In this document: one piece after another, positions 31,341 to 41,533 of the stretch
Numbering within the stretch: the stretch's first letter is position 1
Layout: each line of letters starts with the position of its first letter
DNA from: Falcatimonas sp. MSJ-15
GTDB lineage: Bacteria > Bacillota > Clostridia > Lachnospirales > Lachnospiraceae
Direction: 5' to 3'
Length of the DNA stretch: 64,000 nt
Assembly (NCBI RefSeq): GCF_018918265.1
Contig: NZ_JAHLQC010000009.1
Span: forward strand, 1-64,000
The notes under the pieces: model-generated
Told to the model about the DNA's origin: nothing
The model's database searches: none
Seen by the model: only the letters and a program-made list of their open reading frames with translations
Program-made: the position numbers and the translations under genes

Positions 31341-31769
31341 AGTAAAAATCTTATATAGAATAAAAGGCTCTTTGTCAAAAGTAGTGGTAAAATCTATTTT
31401 TTATAAAAAAGTAATATCAAAAATACGATATTAAAGAAGTGATATTGAAAAGACGACATAGGAAATGTAGTATTGAATAGGCAATATTAAAGATACAGTG
31501 TGAAACTATAATATTAAGAATATACAGTATTGGACTACTATATTAGACGTCTAAGTCTGATTATAAAGGCTATGTATGACAGAAAATATTAAGGATATAT
31601 TAAAAAAATGTAAGAAATATTATGTAGCTATTACAAAAATATTATGTTATAATATAACGAGTGCAAGAGAAAAGTAGTGGATGCAGGAGATTCTTCTATA
31701 TGTGAAGTGATTGATTGCAATCATAAGATGTATTTTGCAATTAATTATGAAACCGTTGGGGGAACAAGG

Positions 31770-32564
31770 ATGAACAGAAGAAAACAGAAAAATGGACCAT
31801 TAATAGTACTATTATCAGTACTTATTGTAGTAATGCTACTATTAGTTGCTGTATGTATTACAATGATGCAGAAAAAAGATGCATCAGCTAATGAGAAGAA
31901 TACTACACAAGAGACAACTCCGGTGCAAGAGGAGGCAACACCACTTCAGGAAGCGACAACTGAAGAAGAGACACCGGTAGCAGCAAGTAATGGTCATACA
32001 GTATGCATTGATCCAGGACATGGTGGGTACGATAGAGGTTCAGAAGCACTTGGATATGCAGAAGCAGCGCAGGCATATAAGTTAGGAATGCTTGTACAAA
32101 AAGAATTAGAGAGCAGAGGATATGCTGTTGTTATGACAAGAACTGATGATAATACAAAAGTAACACTTGATGAAAGAGTTGCGACATGTAATAATTCAGC
32201 AGCAGAGATAATGGTATCAATTCATCGTAATAAGTATGATGGAACAGAAGAAGTATCTGGAATGGAAGCATGGATTGGCAGTTCAGATCCAGAAGATGCA
32301 CATGCACTTGCCAAGAATATACTTGATAATCTTCTTGCTACTAATACTATGCGAGACAGAGGAATAAAGACAGGAACAGAAGGTAATGCAGGAACAGATT
32401 ATGCGATAAACAGAGAATGTAATGTAGCGAGTGTTATTTTAGAACTTGGATTTATATCCAACAAATCTGATAATAATTATTATGAGAAAAATATTGATGC
32501 ATATGCTAAAGCGATAGCAGATGGCATTGATGGATATTTTTCAACATATAATGTAACACAATAA
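31770..32564 (+). CDS. N-acetylmuramoyl-L-alanine amidase (Amidase_3) with N-terminal TM
   Basis: VCIDPGHGGYDRGSEALG, MVSIHRNKYD, CNVASVILELGFISN; start set at ATG 31770 after GGGGGAACAAGG. Confidence 0.9.
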   Translation: MNRRKQKNGPLIVLLSVLIVVMLLLVAVCITMMQKKDASANEKNTTQETTPVQEEATPLQEATTEEETPVAASNGHTVCIDPGHGGYDRGSEALGYAEAAQAYKLGMLVQKELESRGYAVVMTRTDDNTKVTLDERVATCNNSAAEIMVSIHRNKYDGTEEVSGMEAWIGSSDPEDAHALAKNILDNLLATNTMRDRGIKTGTEGNAGTDYAINRECNVASVILELGFISNKSDNNYYEKNIDAYAKAIADGIDGYFSTYNVTQ

Positions 32565-32591
32565 GTTATAGAGAGTAAGGAGGCAAAAAAT

Positions 32592-33104
32592 ATGCAGCAC
32601 AGTTTTCAGCCTATAGACACAGAATTATTGGAGTTTAATCCATTTACCAAGATAGGTAAAGATTGGATGCTAATAACAGCAGGTGACGAGAAAAAAGCTA
32701 ATACAATGACAGCAAGCTGGGGAGGAGTAGGAGTTCTTTGGGGTAAGAATGTAGTATATATATTTGTAAGAGAATCAAGATATACAAAAGAGTTTATTGA
32801 CAATGGAGATTCTTTTTCACTAACATTCTTCGACAAGAACTTTTCAAAATCAGGGCTTAAATATCTTGGAGCAGTATCAGGAAGAGATGAAGATAAGATA
32901 AAGAATGCGAATATGTCTGTTGATTATTATGATGATGTTCCTTATATAGATGAAGGTAATGTAGTATTTATCTGTAAAAAATTATCAGAGACAAAGATTG
33001 AAAAAGAGCAGTTCATTGATAGTGATATAGATGAAAAATGGTACAAAGATGGTAATTATCATACAATGTATGTAGGTGAGATTACACAGATACTTGCAAG
33101 ATAG
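32592..33104 (+). CDS. Flavin reductase-like domain protein
   Basis: TAGDEKKANTMTASWGGVGVLWGKNVVYIFVRESRYTKEFIDN. Confidence 0.85.
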   Translation: MQHSFQPIDTELLEFNPFTKIGKDWMLITAGDEKKANTMTASWGGVGVLWGKNVVYIFVRESRYTKEFIDNGDSFSLTFFDKNFSKSGLKYLGAVSGRDEDKIKNANMSVDYYDDVPYIDEGNVVFICKKLSETKIEKEQFIDSDIDEKWYKDGNYHTMYVGEITQILAR

Positions 33105-33211
33105 AATGAGAATTATCAATACATAAGACAATAATATTAACATAAACAGATATTATTTTTTATGAATCCTGATAAAAATCTAAAGAGTATAAAATAAAAG
33201 AATAAAAATAG

Positions 33212-33276
33212 CCGGCGTAAAGTCAGATAATGAGATATTTTCTCCAATATTCTGGATACTTATGCCGGTTTCTTTT
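33212..33276 (+). terminator. Rho-independent terminator
   Basis: CCGGCGTAAAGT...ACTTATGCCGGTTTCTTTT. Confidence 0.65.
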
Positions 33277-33330
33277 GTGAAGAGATTAAGAAAAATTAGA
33301 AAATTATTTTTTTGTCAAACTATGTGAAAA

Positions 33331-33369
33331 ATCAGACGATTTAGTAGAATACTCTACTAAATCACTGAT
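33331..33369. promoter_or_regulatory. Palindrome/hairpin upstream of rex
   Basis: ATCAG-AC-GATTTAGTAGA-ATAC-TCTACTAAATC-A-CTGAT. Confidence 0.7.
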
Positions 33370-33485
33370 ATTGAGAAGTATTGTAAAATCGTACTTTTTA
33401 CATATTGACAAGATATATAGTTAGATGGTAAAAATATAAAAGATTATAAAGAAATTGCAAAAATTATCTATTTGAATAAAATAAA

Positions 33486-33514
33486 TTGACATTTTTTTAT
33501 CAATCATATATAAT
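33486..33514 (+). promoter_or_regulatory. Consensus sigma-A promoter of rex
   Basis: TTGACA - 17 bp - TATAAT. Confidence 0.85.
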
Positions 33515-33551
33515 TTATTACAGAAGAAAAGCGTAGAAAACAAAATGGAAG

Positions 33552-34211
33552 GTGAAAAGCGTGGAACATAAAGAGATATCAAAGGCTGTTATCAGCAGAT
33601 TACCAAGGTATTACAGATATCTGGGAGAGTTGTTAGAACTTGGTGTCGAGAGAATATCATCTAATGAACTTAGTTCAAAGATGAAAGTTACAGCATCTCA
33701 GATTAGACAGGATCTTAACAATTTTGGTGGTTTTGGTCAGCAGGGCTATGGTTACAATGTTAAATATCTTCATTCAGAGATAGCTAAGATACTTGGCATA
33801 GACCATAACCATAATATGATTATCATCGGAGCAGGTAATCTTGGTCAGGCAATTGCTAATTATTCAGCATTTGAAAAGAGAGGATTTATAATCAAAGGAA
33901 TATTTGATGTGAATCCAAGACTTGAAGGACTCACAGTCCGAGGCGTTGAGATAAGAATGATAGATGAATTACCAGAATTCATTAAAGAGAATGATATTGA
34001 GATAGCAGCACTTACAATTCCTAAGGCAAAAGCTAAGGAAGTGGCAGCAATAGTAGTTGATGCCGGAGTTAAAGCAATATGGAACTTTGCACATACAGAT
34101 CTTGTTGTGCCAAAGGATGTAATTGTTGAGAACGTTCATCTGTCAGAAAGTCTTATGAGATTATCATATAATCTGTCAAGGCTTGAGAATACTGACAAAA
34201 AAGAAAAATAA
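33552..34211 (+). CDS. rex: Redox-sensing transcriptional repressor Rex
   Basis: ISKAVISRLPRYYRYLGEL, TASQIRQDLNNFGGFGQQGYGYNV, GAGNLGQAIANY. Confidence 0.96.
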   Translation: MKSVEHKEISKAVISRLPRYYRYLGELLELGVERISSNELSSKMKVTASQIRQDLNNFGGFGQQGYGYNVKYLHSEIAKILGIDHNHNMIIIGAGNLGQAIANYSAFEKRGFIIKGIFDVNPRLEGLTVRGVEIRMIDELPEFIKENDIEIAALTIPKAKAKEVAAIVVDAGVKAIWNFAHTDLVVPKDVIVENVHLSESLMRLSYNLSRLENTDKKEK

Positions 34212-34289
34212 TATATAGTTAAAGTAACTGCCATCATTATGCGAGAAGTATATTGATGGCAGTTTTTAAAAGCATAAGGGGGAATTAAG

Positions 34290-35768
34290 ATGCGATATAT
34301 TTTTACAGGAAGACAGATGAAAGAGATAGATAACTATACTATTAATACAACAAAAATTCCATCACTTGTACTGATGGAACGAGCTTCTTATGAAGTTGCC
34401 AAAGAGATAATGAAACGATTTGGCAAAGAAGAGAGAATTGTTGTAGTATGTGGTAATGGCAATAATGGTGCAGATGGTATGTGCACAGCAAGAATACTTA
34501 GTGAATATGGTTATCAGGCATCATATATATATGAATTTGATGCCAAGAAAGCGACTGATGAACTTAGAACACAGTTAACTATATGCGAGAATGAGGGAAT
34601 AAAAAGAGCAACACTTTCAGAGATAAGTACATATAGTATTATTGTAGATGCAATATTTGGAATAGGATGTACAAGAGAAGTACTTGGTGTATATAAGGAA
34701 TTAATTGAGCTTATCAATGAGCAACAGGCATATAAGATTGCACTTGATGTACCATCGGGAATTAATTCAGAGAATGCGAAAGTTATGAAGGTTGCAATAA
34801 AAGCAGATATGACAATTACATTTGGATATGAGAAGTATGGAATATTCATGTATCCTGGCAAAAATTATGCAGGTGAAATTGTCATAAAAAAAGCAGGTTT
34901 TTCAAAAAAAGCAATAAATCAGTTTGATAGAAAAATATATACTTTTGATAAAGATGATCTAAGTAATATTCCAAGACGTGATCAGGCATCTAATAAAGGA
35001 ACTTATGGTAAACTTCTTGTTATAGCAGGTTCAAAGAATATGGGAGGCGCAGCTTATTTTTCAGCAGCGGCAGCATATAGAAGTGGAAGTGGATTAGTTA
35101 GAATTCTGACACATTCAGCGAACAAAGTAATGTTAAATATGAAAGTGCCGGAAGCTATAACTGAGACATATGATACTATTAGTGATGACGAGATTAGAAG
35201 GCTTGTTGCTATCTCAGATGCAGTTGTCATAGGTCCGGGGATAGGAACTGACAATGAAGCATACAGAATTATGTCAGTTGTACTATCATGTGCTGATATA
35301 CCTGTTATAATAGATGCAGATGGTATAAATGTGCTTGCTAAGAATAGAGGATTATTGGATATAACGCACGATAATCCGGTTATTATAACACCACATATTG
35401 GTGAGATGCATAGATTATGTAAGATGAGTATATCAGATATAAAAGATAATCTGGTGACAGTATGTACAGATATTGCAAAAGAGTTACATGTTATATGTGT
35501 ATTAAAAGATGCGAGAACTGTAGTTGGAAGAGAAAATGGTGACATATATATTAATTCATCAGGAAACAGCGGCATGAGTACCGGTGGAAGTGGTGATGTG
35601 CTTACAGGAATAATAGCAGGACTAATACTTAATGGTATGCAGCCATACGAGGCGGCAGAATATGGAGTATATATACATGGATTAAGTGGCGATGTTATGG
35701 CTAAAGAGAAAAGTGAGAGATCACTTATGGCATCAGATATTATTGAAGGAATTGGAAAAATTATATAA
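34290..35768 (+). CDS. nnr: Bifunctional NAD(P)H-hydrate epimerase / ADP-dependent NAD(P)H-hydrate dehydratase
   Basis: GNGNNGADGMCTARIL (epimerase) and NSSGNSGMSTGGSGDVLTGIIAGLI (dehydratase). Confidence 0.93.
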   Translation: MRYIFTGRQMKEIDNYTINTTKIPSLVLMERASYEVAKEIMKRFGKEERIVVVCGNGNNGADGMCTARILSEYGYQASYIYEFDAKKATDELRTQLTICENEGIKRATLSEISTYSIIVDAIFGIGCTREVLGVYKELIELINEQQAYKIALDVPSGINSENAKVMKVAIKADMTITFGYEKYGIFMYPGKNYAGEIVIKKAGFSKKAINQFDRKIYTFDKDDLSNIPRRDQASNKGTYGKLLVIAGSKNMGGAAYFSAAAAYRSGSGLVRILTHSANKVMLNMKVPEAITETYDTISDDEIRRLVAISDAVVIGPGIGTDNEAYRIMSVVLSCADIPVIIDADGINVLAKNRGLLDITHDNPVIITPHIGEMHRLCKMSISDIKDNLVTVCTDIAKELHVICVLKDARTVVGRENGDIYINSSGNSGMSTGGSGDVLTGIIAGLILNGMQPYEAAEYGVYIHGLSGDVMAKEKSERSLMASDIIEGIGKII

Positions 35769-36086
35769 AGAAAATGAATATCAGATTTATGTAAATAGGT
35801 ATTGAAAAACCATAAAAATTGGACTATTATGTGTAAGTATACATTAAAAAGCACAGGAAAGTTAATCTATGCTCCGACAAGATTGATAAGTATTAGTAAA
35901 ACGCATTGAAGATATAATATAAGAGTGTTTGAGTAATATGATAAATCTGCCGGAGTTAATATATGCTTATAAAGCTATAATATATGTATAAAGAAATAAA
36001 AATATACAAGATAAAGAAATATTGTAAAGACATGTGTTATCAGAGTCAGTAACATAGCTGACGGAAAATGTCTGGGAGGAATTAGA

Positions 36087-37262
36087 ATGGAAAAATATTA
36101 CAGAGTGTATGCCAATGTTAATCTGGATGCCATTGTTGATAATATAAAGGAAATTAAGAAAAATATATCCGAAGATACACAGATAATAGCAGTAGTTAAA
36201 GCAGACGGCTATGGACATGGAGCAATACCGGTAGCAAAAGTATTAAGTGATTATGTATATGGCTTTGCAGCAGCTACAGTAGATGAAGCAGTTATGTTAC
36301 GAGAAAATGGAGTAGATAAGCCAATTATTATTCTTGGTTTTTGTGCCTATCATGAATTTGCTAATCTTATAAGCCATGATATTACAGCGACAATATTTGA
36401 CTATGAATCAGCACGTCATCTGTCAGAGATGGCAAAGACACTTGACAAAGTTGCAAAATGTCATATAAAAGTAGATACTGGAATGCACAGAATAGGTTTT
36501 GAACCATGCGAAAAGAGCGTTAAGACGATAAAGAGAATTAGTAAACTTCCTAATCTTGAGATGGAAGGGATATTTACACATTTTGCGACTTCAGATGAAG
36601 CAGATAAGAGCAGAGCTTTAGTACAATTTGATAAGTTCATATCATTTATTGATACATTAGCACAAAATGGCATTGAGTTCAAACTAAAGCATTGTTCAAA
36701 CAGTGCCGCTATAATAGATATGCCACAGGCTAATCTTGATCTTGTAAGATCAGGTATTACAACTTATGGACTATATCCATCAGATGAAGTTAACAAAGAC
36801 AGAGTAAAACTTACACCAGCATTAGAGTTAAAGAGTCATGTTGTAATGGTTAAGAATGTAAAAAAAGGCGAAGGAATAAGTTATAATCTTACATATGTTA
36901 CTGACAAAGTTACAAAAGTTGCAACAATATCAATTGGATATGGTGATGGATATCCAAGAGCACTTTCATCAAAAGGTTATGTCCTTATAAGAGGCAAGAA
37001 AGCCAATATACTTGGAAAAGTATGTATGGATCAGATGATGGTTGATGTAACAGATATTCCTGATGCAGCAGTTAATGATGAAGTAACACTCATAGGAAGA
37101 GATGGTGATGAATTCATAAGCGTTGAAGAGATAGCTAATCTTGCAGGAAGTTTTAATTATGAATTTATCTGTGGGCTTGGTAAGAGAATTCCAAGAAACT
37201 ATTATAGAAGTGGAAAGCGTATTGCAAGTAAAGATTACTTCCATGATACATTTTCATTCTAA
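36087..37262 (+). CDS. alr: Alanine racemase
   Basis: AVVKADGYGHGAIPVAKVL PLP lysine motif; VCMDQMMVDVTD. Confidence 0.96.
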   Translation: MEKYYRVYANVNLDAIVDNIKEIKKNISEDTQIIAVVKADGYGHGAIPVAKVLSDYVYGFAAATVDEAVMLRENGVDKPIIILGFCAYHEFANLISHDITATIFDYESARHLSEMAKTLDKVAKCHIKVDTGMHRIGFEPCEKSVKTIKRISKLPNLEMEGIFTHFATSDEADKSRALVQFDKFISFIDTLAQNGIEFKLKHCSNSAAIIDMPQANLDLVRSGITTYGLYPSDEVNKDRVKLTPALELKSHVVMVKNVKKGEGISYNLTYVTDKVTKVATISIGYGDGYPRALSSKGYVLIRGKKANILGKVCMDQMMVDVTDIPDAAVNDEVTLIGRDGDEFISVEEIANLAGSFNYEFICGLGKRIPRNYYRSGKRIASKDYFHDTFSF

Positions 37263-37420
37263 TATTTGCTGCGGATGATTATAAGAATTGGATATGATGG
37301 AGAGCAAGAATAGAATATAATGAAGAGTCAGAATAGAATATAATCGTTAAATGTGAATACACTTAAGAAAAAAGGACAATACTACGGATAGAATTAATAA
37401 AACCGGAGTGTGAGATTAAA

Positions 37421-37768
37421 GTGATTATAAGACGAGGAGATATCTATTATGCAGATTTGAGACCGGTTGTCGGTTCAGAGCAGGGCGGTATAAGACCAGT
37501 ACTTGTTATACAGAATGATACAGGTAACAGACACAGCCCAACTGTGATAATTGCAGCAATAACATCACAGATGCACAAATCAAAACTTCCAACACATGTT
37601 GAGATTGATTCACAAAAGTACGATATAGATAAAGATTCAGTTGTTTTGTTAGAACAATTAAGAACAATTGATAAAAAGAGGCTAAGAGATAAAGTATGTC
37701 ATCTTGATAATGACATAATAGCAAAAGTTGACAAAGCACTTTTAGTCAGCCTTGAGATGGATACATAA
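37421..37768 (+). CDS. mazF: Type II toxin MazF/EndoA (PemK family)
   Basis: [45 protein letters not shown]. Confidence 0.95.
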   Translation: MIIRRGDIYYADLRPVVGSEQGGIRPVLVIQNDTGNRHSPTVIIAAITSQMHKSKLPTHVEIDSQKYDIDKDSVVLLEQLRTIDKKRLRDKVCHLDNDIIAKVDKALLVSLEMDT

Positions 37769-37850
37769 GTATGGAATAAGTGCTTAGATAGCTGATATGA
37801 TTAAAAAAATATTCTAATGGAATACAGATGAAAGGTTTGGTTATAGAATT

Positions 37851-39188
37851 ATGGACGACGGGAATCCGTATTTAGGGTTAATTGTATTTATTTTATTATT
37901 AATAGTTGATATTGTTATCTATGGATTTACGGTTGCTCTTGGAGAGATTAGCGAGGGAACGTATGAAAAAGATGCAGAGAATGGAGATAAAAAAGCTATA
38001 AAGATTCTTAAGTATGCAGAGGGAATAGACAGAGTACGAAAGACAAAGCAAGTAGTATTGGCATTCTCATATATGATACTTGGAACGATGCAGGTTAGAA
38101 TGATAATTGCAATTATATATAATAATGTGCATACAGAGCTTATTATATTAAGACTCCTTGCAGGTGTTGTTGCAAGTATAATTGTGACAATGCTTTACAT
38201 AGCAATTAGTATGTTTGCAATACACAGACTTGCATGCAAGCAGCCGCAGAAGTGGGTTAAGAATACACTTGGTGCTGCCGGAACTATTATGACTGTTACA
38301 AAACCGATAGTAAGAAGTATTAATTACATAGCTAAGATACTTGTAAGATTATGTGGCATAGATCCGGATGAAGATCTTGATAATGTTACAGAAGAAGATA
38401 TTATGTCAATGGTTAATGAAGGCCATGAACAAGGAGTATTATTAGCATCTGAAGCAGAGATGATAACTAACATCTTTGAGTTTGGCGATAAAGAAGCAAA
38501 AGATATTATGACACATCGTAAGAATATAGTAGCAATTGATGGAAGTATAAGACTTACAGAAGTTGTTCATGTCATGCTTGCAGAGAATTATTCAAGATTT
38601 CCTGTATATGATGAAGAATTTGACAATATAATTGGTATAATACATTTTAGAGATGTTATGAAAGCATACGAAGATACAGGCAATCATGCAAAGACACTTA
38701 AAGAACTTAAAGATATTATGATGGAGCCACATTTTATTCCAGAGACTCGTAATATAAATGTTCTTTTTAAGAGTATGCAATCTGAAAAGATTCATATGGA
38801 GATGGTTGTTGATGAGTATGGACAGCTTGCAGGCGTTGTAACACAGGAAGATATTCTTGAAGAGATAGTTGGTAATATTCTTGATGAGCATGATGAAGAA
38901 GAAGAACTTATTAAGAAGATAGGTAATGATGAATACATAATGGCAGGACTTACAGAACTTGAAGACATTGAAGACGAGATAAATATTGAATTTGAAGATG
39001 AAGAATATGATACGCTTAATGGTTTTCTTATATCAAAACTTGACAGAATTCCACAAGAAAATGACAGGGCAGTAGTTGAGTATTCAGGTTTCCGTTTTAA
39101 AGTTCTTGAGGTTAAAAACAAGATAATTCAAAAAGTAAAAGTAACAAAAATAGAAGAACCAGTAAGTGAAGAGCCTTTGTCCGAGTAA
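37851..39188 (+). CDS. Hemolysin C/CorC-type protein (CNNM + CBS pair + CorC_HlyC)
   Basis: MTHRKNIVAIDGSIRL, RFPVYDEEFDNIIGIIHFRDV, DEYGQLAGVVTQEDILEEIVGNILDEHDEEE. Confidence 0.92.
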   Translation: MDDGNPYLGLIVFILLLIVDIVIYGFTVALGEISEGTYEKDAENGDKKAIKILKYAEGIDRVRKTKQVVLAFSYMILGTMQVRMIIAIIYNNVHTELIILRLLAGVVASIIVTMLYIAISMFAIHRLACKQPQKWVKNTLGAAGTIMTVTKPIVRSINYIAKILVRLCGIDPDEDLDNVTEEDIMSMVNEGHEQGVLLASEAEMITNIFEFGDKEAKDIMTHRKNIVAIDGSIRLTEVVHVMLAENYSRFPVYDEEFDNIIGIIHFRDVMKAYEDTGNHAKTLKELKDIMMEPHFIPETRNINVLFKSMQSEKIHMEMVVDEYGQLAGVVTQEDILEEIVGNILDEHDEEEELIKKIGNDEYIMAGLTELEDIEDEINIEFEDEEYDTLNGFLISKLDRIPQENDRAVVEYSGFRFKVLEVKNKIIQKVKVTKIEEPVSEEPLSE

Positions 39189-39210
39189 GTCGGGCAGAGG
39201 CTTTTTTTGA
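39171..39210 (+). terminator. Rho-independent terminator overlapping the CorC stop codon
   Basis: AGCCTTTGTCCGA-GTAAG-TCGGGCAGAGGCTTTTTTT. Confidence 0.8.
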
Positions 39211-39360
39211 CGAAAAATTTATTAGAATGACGACACCGTATTACAAAAAACGCAATAAGAAACGTATATAATAGGCTCATAACGATAAAACGATTTCGGG
39301 GTGATTGCGAAATTAAATGTTCGTTATAAGAGCAAAGACAATATTGATAGGAAAGGGTGA

Positions 39361-40233
39361 TGTGTTCCGTATGTAGTAGAACTTGATGTACTTTTTTTAA
39401 ATAATTTCATTTTTGATATAGCTGTTATTGTTTTGCTGGGAAGGTTAATGCAGAAGAAAGTAAGATTTGGGGAAATATTACTTTCATCATGTATAGGATC
39501 AGTATATGTATGTGTTAAGATAGTTATTATAAATAAAATTATGCCGGTTGGGGTACTGGGCATGGTTATAGAAAATATAGCTACATATATTACTGTTCCA
39601 TTGATAATGATTAGAATTGCTTTTGGCAGGTCTGATATAAGAGAAGGTTTTAAAAGATATTTTATGTTTGTTATGATATTTATATTTATATCGGGGGTAT
39701 CTTCTTTTATAATATATAACATTTTTGCCTGGAATGTAGCAATAGACAATATAATGGGAAGGTTGTTAGTATTAGTTGGTTCGTGCTTATGTATAGAGGG
39801 TATTAAGATTTTAAGAGAGATATGTACAGAGAATATAAGAAAAAAGACCAAAGTAATAATACAGTATAAAGAAAATGAAATAGAAGGCGTTGGGTTATTT
39901 GACACAGGTAATTCGCTTATGGACCCGGTATATGGAAAACCGGTTACGATATGCGAGGATAGCTTATTCGGAATTGATGTAAGGGGGAATGTGAATTTAG
40001 AAGAGCTACAGGGTGCCCATCTGATACCGTTTAGAACGATAGGTAACAGCAGGGGGATGCTTTTAGCTATTAGAGTAAACTGTTTGAAGATATATAAAGG
40101 TACGAATGCTGCAATAGAAATACCGGATGCCGTTGTGGGATTGTATAGCGGAAAATTGTCCCTAAGTAATGAGTATAATATCATTTTGCATCCACTAAAT
40201 AATAGAAAAGTAGGTGAAAAATATGTTAATTAA
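39361..40233 (+). CDS. spoIIGA: Sigma-E processing peptidase SpoIIGA (start uncertain; conserved frame opens at 39361)
   Basis: [30 protein letters not shown]-terminus and catalytic-type [18 protein letters not shown]; immediately upstream of sigE. Confidence 0.85.
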   Translation, partial: CVPYVVELDVLFLNNFIFDIAVIVLLGRLMQKKVRFGEILLSSCIGSVYVCVKIVIINKIMPVGVLGMVIENIATYITVPLIMIRIAFGRSDIREGFKRYFMFVMIFIFISGVSSFIIYNIFAWNVAIDNIMGRLLVLVGSCLCIEGIKILREICTENIRKKTKVIIQYKENEIEGVGLFDTGNSLMDPVYGKPVTICEDSLFGIDVRGNVNLEELQGAHLIPFRTIGNSRGMLLAIRVNCLKIYKGTNAAIEIPDAVVGLYSGKLSLSNEYNIILHPLNNRKVGEKYVN

Positions 40234-40963
40234 AGTATCGGTTCCAAATTATTTTCAATTTAAGGCAGTTCCAAGTTTTAAAAGCGTATTTTTATCAAAG
40301 GAAGGAGATGTGCACTATATAGGAGGCGCAGATGTGCTGCCACCACCACTTGAAGCTTTGGAGGAGCAGAGCGTAATTAGTGATTTGGGTACTGAATACG
40401 ATAGTAATGCAAAATCAGTACTTATAGAGCACAATTTGAGGCTAGTAGTGTATATCGCAAAGAAATTTGATAATACAGGAGTTGGAGTTGAAGATCTGAT
40501 ATCCATTGGCACCATTGGACTTATAAAGTCTATTAATACATTTAACCGTAATAAGAATATTAAACTTGCTACATATGCTTCAAGATGTATAGAGAATGAG
40601 ATTCTTATGTATCTTAGAAGAAATAATAAGACGAAGATGGAAGTATCAATTGATGAACCACTTAATGTGGATTGGGATGGCAATGAACTTCTGCTTTCGG
40701 ATATATTAGGAACAGATGAGGACGTAATATATAAAGATTTGGAGAATGAAGTAGAGAAGAAACTTTTGACGAAAGCGATTGATAAACTTAATGACAGGGA
40801 GAGAATGATAGTAGATCTTCGCTTTGGTTTATCATCTGCGGACGGATGCGAAAAAACACAAAAGGAGGTTGCTGATATGCTTGGAATATCGCAGTCTTAT
40901 ATATCCAGGCTTGAAAAGAAGATAATAAAAAGACTGAAAAAAGAAATAGTACGATTTGAATAA
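40223..40963 (+). CDS. sigE: RNA polymerase sporulation sigma factor sigma-E
   Basis: Pro-peptide with [57 protein letters not shown]. Confidence 0.95.
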   Translation: MLIKVSVPNYFQFKAVPSFKSVFLSKEGDVHYIGGADVLPPPLEALEEQSVISDLGTEYDSNAKSVLIEHNLRLVVYIAKKFDNTGVGVEDLISIGTIGLIKSINTFNRNKNIKLATYASRCIENEILMYLRRNNKTKMEVSIDEPLNVDWDGNELLLSDILGTDEDVIYKDLENEVEKKLLTKAIDKLNDRERMIVDLRFGLSSADGCEKTQKEVADMLGISQSYISRLEKKIIKRLKKEIVRFE

Positions 40964-41376
40964 TCAAAATAAGAATGAGAAAAATAGAAAAAAGTAAGTA
41001 AAAATAAGACAGGTCCGGTACATTGATAATGCTTAGGTTTAACGCATAATAGATGTATCAGGATCTGCCTTTTGTGATTCTTGTAATTATATGCAGGTAT
41101 TTGACTAGACAAGAAATCAGTTTAAAACATACTATCATATTATAAAGATAATGCAAAAACGAACATATTACGCCTGCAAAAACAACCTTGTTTTAACTAA
41201 AATATGTAAGATAAAAAATATATAAAAAAATAGAATTATAATAAGGCAAAAGTATAGTGAAATAAAACTATATAGAGAATCAAACTACAATAATATAAAA
41301 GTACAGCAAGATAAAGATTATATAATCTAAAGAACAATAAAGATTATGTGATAGATAATGGAATAATGTAAACAGA

Positions 41377-41430
41377 TAAGCCTCTTAGCTTAAGTAGAAG
41401 TTGTAAAAAGCTTAAGTAAGAGGCTTATTT
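41377..41430. terminator. Terminator-like hairpin downstream of sigG (minus strand)
   Basis: ATAAGCCTCTTAGCTTAAG...CTTAAGTAAGAGGCTTAT. Confidence 0.7.
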
Positions 41431-41533
41431 ATAAAATAAAAGTTACTATATAAAATAAAAGTTACTACATAAAATATAAAAAGTGCTGCTACATAAACAT
41501 AAAGAGTATTACTAAATATTAGACATCTGAAAC

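Noticed and set aside
35054-35854. 266-aa minus-strand ORF antisense to nnr
   Set aside because: Shadow ORF of a strongly conserved gene; composition typical of antisense frames.
39324-40184. 286-aa minus-strand ORF antisense to spoIIGA
   Set aside because: Low-complexity Ile/Ser/Thr/Pro shadow frame of a genuine coding gene; no recognisable domain or RBS.
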